This document shows, in pieces, positions 58,481 through 64,000 of a DNA stretch of 64,000 nt. The notes under the pieces are model-generated. The model did not search any database and was not told where the DNA came from. It saw only the letters and a program-made list of their open reading frames with translations. Positions within the stretch are counted from its first letter, which is position 1. Every line of letters starts with the position of its first letter. Origin of the DNA: Amaurobius ferox (lineage: Eukaryota > Arthropoda > Arachnida > Araneae > Amaurobiidae); contig OX578145.1 in assembly GCA_951213105.1 (NCBI GenBank), positions 121,162,425 to 121,226,424 of the forward strand, read 5' to 3'. A program made the translations under genes and the position numbers.

Positions 58481-60609
58481 CTTTCTTTTTTTCTTTTTTT
58501 ACATTTTTTGACTAAAACAGTTTGCCCCCCCCCCCTCAGAAAAAGTCAGCAAAAGTAGTCATTATTAGTGTCTTTCCTTGTCTTGATATTGTTTAAATTT
58601 GGGCGAATGTCATATTATTCGTGGAAAATGATTTGTTTATAAAGGATTGAAAATAGGGGAAGAAATAGCCATGCCTTCCTCTAAGCTGGCTTGTAGTTCA
58701 AGTTTATCAGTGAGGGCGTAATTTAACAGGTGTTTAGTGTGTACATGTAAATTGTGTTTATTTGCTTTAAAAAATTATTGCTAAAACGTGGGCAAAGCAT
58801 GACTATACCTTTTGAAAAATTAAATAGAATGAAATCAATTTTTCAAACCCTACTTAAAAAATAATCTTTAGCAACACTGGGTACATTTTTTACTAGTACA
58901 TTAAACTGTTTAGTAAAACTGTTCAGTATAAAAGGTGTTCACATCGAATCTCTATTATTATATGAAAATGTTACATGCTGAAAATACATATTTATATCAT
59001 GTAAAAAAAAATTCACCTTTAAAAAATGTAGTCAAAATTTCTTAAATTAACAGTTGAAAAATAATGCCCTAATTTAATTTTTAAATGCCTAAGACATATT
59101 GGTCATTAGAAATATGGTAACCAACTAAGCTTTACTTATTTATATATTCAGTTTTGATGAAGGCAGTGCAAGACATTGTTTACTATTCAGTAAGTGTGAA
59201 AATGGGTTCATAAACAAGTTGTTCCAAAGCATGAAACATCTTTCAGAACAAAAGGTTTTGTGCATGAGTTTTTAAAAGGAGCGATAAAACTACTATGGAT
59301 GAAATGCTTGAAAATGCCACAATGCTTTGAGAATTATATCTAGGTGTCATTAGTGTTAAGAAAGTAGCCTCTATTGCTATATGGCACAAAAGAAAGGCGT
59401 AGTATTTAGTATATTTGTTTCTGATTATTTTTAAATTAAAGGTTCTCTAATTATGAGTATAATTAACCTGTATTTTTTCATAGTTGTAAGATATAGTACA
59501 GACTATTTGGAGAAAAAAATAAATTGAAAGGTTAAATAATTTTGAATGCGTAGAAATATTCTTTATTACTTCAGTTTTATTTTGTATTGAGCCAGTAATT
59601 TATTTTTACAAGATTGGCAGTTTAAATAAATATTTCAGATATTTCGCCATTGAAATGCATACAATGCAGGACTATTTAACTTACCCCAGAGCCACAAGAA
59701 TTATTGACTGAAACGATATTGGCATTTTCTTAATATATATATATGAAGTTTTAACTCTTTACCTTTATCTCCATCGTTTTATATTTATCTGAATTTAAGA
59801 AAATCCAAATATTCAGTGTGAACATCACAAACTAAACATGGGATGATGTCAATAATCCACTTTTAATCTGGGTTTAAGTTTATTTGCAATACCAAAACAA
59901 CGCATTGAGTGTCGAGCGAGTAGTGCACACTCTTAAAAATTTTCTAAGTATCATAGTAAAAACTTCTCATACAAAAGCTTTAAAAATTTGATTATAGAGA
60001 CACTGATTTATTATCTATACACTCCTTAATTTTTCTTTTCTATTTCATTACTCTAACATCAAAAACAAAAATCCACATCAAATACAAGTCAGAGATTATT
60101 ATGTACCATTAGTAGTCAACCCTCTAAAATTCAATCTGTGTTGCATATTTTCTATCAAGCTATAAAAATAATTTTATTACCTCTGAAATTGCACCAATAA
60201 ATATATAATATATGAATATCAGCAGATAAAACAAAATAAGATGTTTCTTAGTGACACATGAATTAATTTGCATAATTTTGAATCAAGGGGACATTGAATT
60301 TCTAATTATAACATCCTATTGGCATTGATCATCACCTAATGGCATCCTGTCCTACAAAAAAGACTATGATGAAATCTTAAACTGTAAAATTAAGAAGCTA
60401 TGTGGTTTATATTAAGATGTAAAGTGCATATAGGGAATGATGTCCATTATTGATTTGGCACCGTAAATATAATTAAAATTTTCGTTTAAAAGAGCTTAAT
60501 TTTCAAATATGAAATACTAATATAAAAAATAACATAAATGCAACTTACTTCAAAATGATCTTCACATATAAAACGAGTTGCCTTTAATGACAGTGGTGGA
60601 TTTTGTTTA
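58481..60609. other. No gene recognised
   Basis: About 2.1 kb of AT-rich sequence with short frames only. A C run lies near 58527. Some of it may belong to the 5' part of the polymerase element, but nothing can be shown. Confidence 0.5.
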
Positions 60610-62526
60610 GTATCTCTCTTCATTGCTTGACACCATAGCTAATATAGATCCTTTTAAATATATCACTTTAGCAAGTGTTTGTATGGCTATATATAGAAAT
60701 AAATTCGTACCTGAGGGTATAATAGCTATAGATGAAGAGATGATTAAACAAGATCAATACAGTAAAAAACCAATTGCTTGGTTAGATTTTTTATCTTAAA
60801 AACATAAAATAAATATACAGCATGCTTTAAATGGAGGAGAGAAAAAAATAAAATTAGACAATAAAACTTATAAAGTAGATGGTTTTTACAATAATACTGT
60901 ATATCAATTTCAGGGTTGTCATTGGCATGGATGTTATTGTTGTTACAGAAAATCTACTTTAAATAAACAAAATCAAATATGTATGACAGATTTATATGAA
61001 AAAACAAAAAAAAGATAAATAATAAGATAAAAGATGCAGGATATGAGTTAATTGAGATATGGGAATGTGATTTTGATAATGATAAAGAAATTAAAAAATA
61101 TATGAAAAAAGAATGGAAAAGAGATTTTATAGAACCTTTTAATCCTAAAGATGCCTTCTATGGGGGTAGATGTGAACCAACTAAATTAAAATATGAAATG
61201 AAAAATAAAGAGAAAGGTCGATATATTGATGTATGTTCACTCTATCCGACTGTAAATTATTTTGATTATTATCGAATTGGGCATCCTAAAGAGATCTATA
61301 ATCCTGAAAAATATGATGAGAATTGGTTTGGGATGATACAGTGTAAAGTACTTCCTCCTAGAAAATTATATCATCCTGTATTGCCTTATGAAGAAGAAAA
61401 ATTGATATTTAGTTTGTGTAAATCATGTTCAAAAACATTTAAATGCTACCATTATAAAACAGATACTGAAAAGAAAAAATGTAAAAAGTGTTATGAAATA
61501 AGAAATAAATTATGTAATCATACAGATGATGAAAGAAGCTTTATAGGTACTTGGACTACAGATGAAGTCAATTTAGCTATAGAAAAAGGATATAAAATTT
61601 TAAATATATATGAAGTTTGGCATTTTGAAAAGAAAACAGATAAACTATTCAAAGAGTATGTCAATATGTTCTTAAAAATTAAATTAGAAACGGATGATAA
61701 ATTAAAAAAACCAAAAGATTTTAAAAATAAAAAATATTATGAAACATACATTAATAATTATAAAAAGATTGTCAAAGAATAATTAGATATTGATTTAGGT
61801 GAAATAAAAGAAAATCCAGGAATGAGATTTATAGCCAAAATCTGTTTAAACTCTTTATGGGGTAAGTTTGGACAAAGAAAAAATATGAAACAAACTGAAT
61901 ATGTAATAGAGTTGGAAGATTTTTATAGTATTATATTGAATGATAAAATTAAAGATTTGAATATGATATTTTTAAACGATGATTGTGTACAAATGGATTA
62001 TAAGATGAAAGATGAATATACCAAGAATAACTTTAATACGAATATTTATATAGCAGCTTTTACAACTAGTTCCGCTAGAATAAGATTTTATAAAATGCTT
62101 GATAAACTAGGAGATAAAGTAATGTATTATGATACAGATAGTATTGTTTATATTTATGATGTTACTAATAAAGTAAAAACAGGTTGTATGTTGGGAGAAT
62201 GGACAGATGAATTAGGAGAAGATAAATATATGACATCGTGGATATCTGGAGCTAGTAAAGATTATGGCTATATACTTAATGATGGATCTGTAAAAGGTGA
62301 AATAAAAGGTTTTAAAATGAATTATGAGAGTGAAACTAAGCTCAGTTTTCATGAAAGAATGAAAACAATAACAGGTGAAACTGAACATATAGATGTAGAA
62401 ATAAATCAGTTTCAAATACAAAAAGATAGAAATATTAAAGTGCATAAAACGAATAAAAGATACATGTTTGGATATGATAAAAGAAGAATTTTAGATAATT
62501 TTGATACTGTACTATTTGGTTATTAA
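60610..62526 (+). pseudogene. Protein-primed family B DNA polymerase (Polinton/Maverick or adintovirus type)
   Basis: The decayed 5' part shows 'DPFKYITLASVCMAIYRNKF' and, after a TAA at about 60799, 'YQFQGCHWHGC', typical of Polinton polymerases. After an A8 run (61006-61013) where the frame shifts, frame 61102-61782 holds 'IWECDF' just upstream, 'GGRCEPTKL', and motif A 'DVCSLYPTVN'. A TAA at 61780-61782 interrupts it. The same frame resumes at 61822 with motif B 'KICLNSLWGKFGQR' and motif C 'MYYDTDSIVY', ending at 62526. Such polymerases replicate linear DNA of self-synthesising transposons and related viruses. The N-terminal exonuclease part is not visible. No other hallmark gene (capsid, integrase, packaging ATPase) is in the window. 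Confidence 0.88.
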
Positions 62527-62528
62527 TA

Positions 62529-62557
62529 TTTATAAAAAATGTTTACTAATAAATGGA
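62529..62557 (+). promoter_or_regulatory. Repeated leader motif, copy 1
   Basis: 'tttataaaaaatgtttacta' followed by 'ataaatgga' stands immediately before the ORF at 62553 and is repeated before the ORF at 62852. It is TATA-like. See copy 2. Confidence 0.55.
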
Positions 62558-62702
62558 TGAGTGTTTAGGTGATATTCGAGCTTCAAATTTTACAAATACT
62601 GAAGAAATTTACTATTTGACTTATCTTTGTAAAGAATTGTATGATTTGTATATAAAATATGATCATACTAAAAACTATTATCAGAAAGTTTTCAAAGGAT
62701 GA
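62553..62702 (+). CDS. Small ORF (49 aa) downstream of the polymerase
   Basis: It starts 26 bp after the polymerase stop, directly at the repeated leader motif, and shows 'EEIYYLTYLCKELYDLYIKY', a Tyr/Leu-rich probably helical stretch. It ends with an ATGA overlap with the next ORF. The function is unknown. The compact spacing and shared leader support it as a gene of the same element. Confidence 0.45.
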   Translation: MDECLGDIRASNFTNTEEIYYLTYLCKELYDLYIKYDHTKNYYQKVFKG

Positions 62703-62797
62703 CTGTATTAATTGAAAAAGAAGAAAATGAAGATATTAAATTGAATGGATTAGGAGTTTTATATGTTATTTCAAAGAACTTATTCTATTATGATTAG
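62699..62797 (+). CDS. Very small ORF (32 aa) overlapping by ATGA
   Basis: Its ATG overlaps the stop of the preceding ORF (ATGA, 62699-62702). It is Glu-rich at the start ('EKEENED') and ends 'LFYYD'. It may be a truncated gene or chance. The four-base overlap is the only positional support. Confidence 0.25.
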   Translation: MTVLIEKEENEDIKLNGLGVLYVISKNLFYYD

Positions 62798-62828
62798 ATT
62801 CCTGTTATGAAGAATGGGTGAATTTATA

Positions 62829-62856
62829 TTTATAAAAATGTTTACTAATAAATGGA
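62829..62856 (+). promoter_or_regulatory. Repeated leader motif, copy 2
   Basis: 'tttataaaaatgtttactaa' followed by 'taaatgga' is identical to 62529-62557 apart from one A. It again ends in the ATG of an ORF (62852). A third partial copy, 'tttataaaaaatgttta', lies near 63288 without an ORF. Confidence 0.55.
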
Positions 62857-63142
62857 AGAGTTCAATAGACTTAGAGGTTATCCTAAAACGTTTAAATTAT
62901 ATGATTTAAATCCTGGGAAATATCATCTGATATCATTGAGAAAAATTAATACTAAATATGGAGATTCAGTAATCGTAAAGTTAGATGTGGAAGGTGAAGA
63001 AAAAGAGTATTACCTTGCAAATAAACATGGAAAACTTTCTGATGAATCAATAAATAAAATCAATAAAGGAATATATATATTTAAGTATTTGGGTATGATT
63101 GATGATAAATACGAATATAAATTAGAGAAAGCTAATTCATAA
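62852..63142 (+). CDS. Small protein (96 aa), possible OB-fold DNA-binding protein
   Basis: An intact frame starting in the repeated leader motif. 'GKYHLISLRKINTKYGDSVI', then 'VKLDVEGEEKEYYLANKHGK', then 'INKINKGIYIFKYLGMIDDKYEY', is a beta-rich pattern with a 'TKYG' turn. It reminds me of small single-domain proteins seen near DNA replication genes of invertebrate mobile elements. An OB-fold single-strand-binding role is an inference from pattern only. It lies 325 bp after the polymerase and lacks breaks, unlike the polymerase. Confidence 0.6.
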   Translation: MEEFNRLRGYPKTFKLYDLNPGKYHLISLRKINTKYGDSVIVKLDVEGEEKEYYLANKHGKLSDESINKINKGIYIFKYLGMIDDKYEYKLEKANS

Positions 63143-63188
63143 TTAGGAGTTTTTAAAGATTTTAAGATATTTCTTTAATTGTATCAAA

Positions 63189-63219
63189 TTCAGGTGGGGG
63201 TAATGTTTCCCCACCTGAA
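63189..63219 (+). terminator. Strong hairpin after the small ORF
   Basis: A perfect 11-bp stem (ttcaggtgggg / ccccacctgaa) with a nine-base loop, 46 bases after the ORF stop. It is followed by an AT-rich stretch. A transcript-end or processing role is inferred. Confidence 0.5.
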
Positions 63220-63352
63220 AATTTATTATTATATATAAAATTTAATATATTAGAGACTCAGGTCCTCATTTTGTCATCTTTTTAATTTTATAAAAAATGT
63301 TTAGATTTAGTTAAACATTTTTGAGTTTTTAAAGATATCTGTGAAATAAATG

Positions 63353-63366
63353 GGGGTCTCAACCCC
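63353..63366 (+). other. Short GC hairpin
   Basis: 'ggggt' paired to 'acccc' with a four-base loop 'ctca' in otherwise AT-rich sequence. It is one of three GC stems downstream of the polymerase genes. Confidence 0.45.
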
Positions 63367-63599
63367 ACCCTTTAAAAACAGAGCATTTTGAAAAAAAATA
63401 TCCAATATTGATAGATTTGGTCTCTATAATGTTCATAAAACTCATTTTTTAAGTTAAAATGAATGAAATTTTAGAGTCCTAAAAACTCTCCTGGTTTTTT
63501 AATTTTTTTTAAAATACGCATTTTTGAATGATTTTATGCATTTTTAGTCTTAAGAGGTTGTCCTGGTTTTTAAAAAATGGAGGAAAGTAGTAGTATATT

Positions 63600-63650
63600 G
63601 GGTGGACTCTGGAACAAAATAACTATGTCATTTTGTCCCAGAGTCCACCC
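63600..63650 (+). other. Long 20-bp hairpin
   Basis: 'gggtggactctgg' pairs with 'ccagagtccaccc', and 'acaaaat' with 'attttgt', around one A-C mismatch and a nine-base loop. It may be a terminator, a processing signal, or a short inverted-repeat insertion. Confidence 0.6.
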
Positions 63651-64000
63651 CATACACTACTCAGGAAATACCTAAAAGATATATTTACATATGAATCCCC
63701 GAGACTTGTATAAATTTTGTGTGTAGCAACGTCTAAATTTGTTCACTCCCACTTTTATCATTTAGAGTTCTCTTCTGGCGTTGAGATTGTGTTTATTTGC
63801 AGTAAATATGTAAGGAGAGGAAGAACACTTTTAAGCAAATGCTTCTATTCCTGATCACTATTTCCGGAGCTGCTAAAATAACCAGAGAAACATTTGGAAA
63901 ATGAAATGACTTTTACTTTAGACTTTGTATTGGCAATAATTAAGCCATCACATGTCTACATTTTTATTTTATTTTAAATATAGTACGACCGGTCCAAAGT
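63651..64000. other. No gene recognised
   Basis: The last 350 bases hold no supported frame or repeat. Confidence 0.5.

Overview
This window is a repeat-dominated stretch of an animal nuclear genome, most likely an invertebrate and perhaps an arthropod. That reading rests on the transposon families and is an inference, because no conserved host gene is visible. Nearly every recognisable reading frame belongs to a mobile element, and most carry frameshifts or stops. Base composition is AT-rich, with long (AT)n runs and a 200-base N gap inside one of them (18801-19000).

Positions 1-21 kb hold degraded non-coding repeats (family S), a 5'-truncated LINE, and a cluster of Penelope-like retroelements of the Naiad type. 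These have an N-terminal GIY-YIG endonuclease, a CxC linker and a C-terminal reverse transcriptase. Three large copies are present: Naiad-1 (minus, 4.7-8.7 kb), Naiad-2 (minus, 8.8-12.1 kb), and Naiad-3 (plus, a truncated pseudo-LTR copy at 12.5-14.6 kb followed by a full-length copy at 14.6-18.4 kb). They abut AT microsatellites. Several Naiad 3' ends carry the same compact, hairpin-rich motif, found six times with compensatory stem changes (two further copies at 54.6-55.5 kb).

Positions 22.3-28.1 kb hold an internally deleted Ty3/gypsy LTR retrotransposon on the minus strand, with a 2.77-kb Ginger-like DNA transposon (long terminal inverted repeats, KRBA2-like integrase) nested inside it. 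Positions 28.1-32 kb show only a LINE tail.

Positions 32-35.2 kb hold a cluster of family R repeats with covarying hairpins. The fourth R copy is split by a composite Helitron on the minus strand, 35198-51352. Joining the R halves restores an uninterrupted R sequence, so both ends are fixed to the base (5' TC, 3' CTAG, insertion between A and T). The Helitron contains a broken RepHel gene, a 6-kb structured satellite downstream of it, and a second, non-coding Helitron unit with a tandem array of tRNA-like modules. The two units are joined head to tail.

Positions 51.9-58.2 kb hold a mariner pseudogene, inverted Naiad 3' ends, and another R copy interrupted by a LINE RNase H fragment with a target-site duplication. 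Positions 60.6-63.7 kb hold a decayed protein-primed family B DNA polymerase of Polinton/Maverick or adintovirus type, followed by small tightly packed ORFs, a repeated leader motif and strong hairpins.
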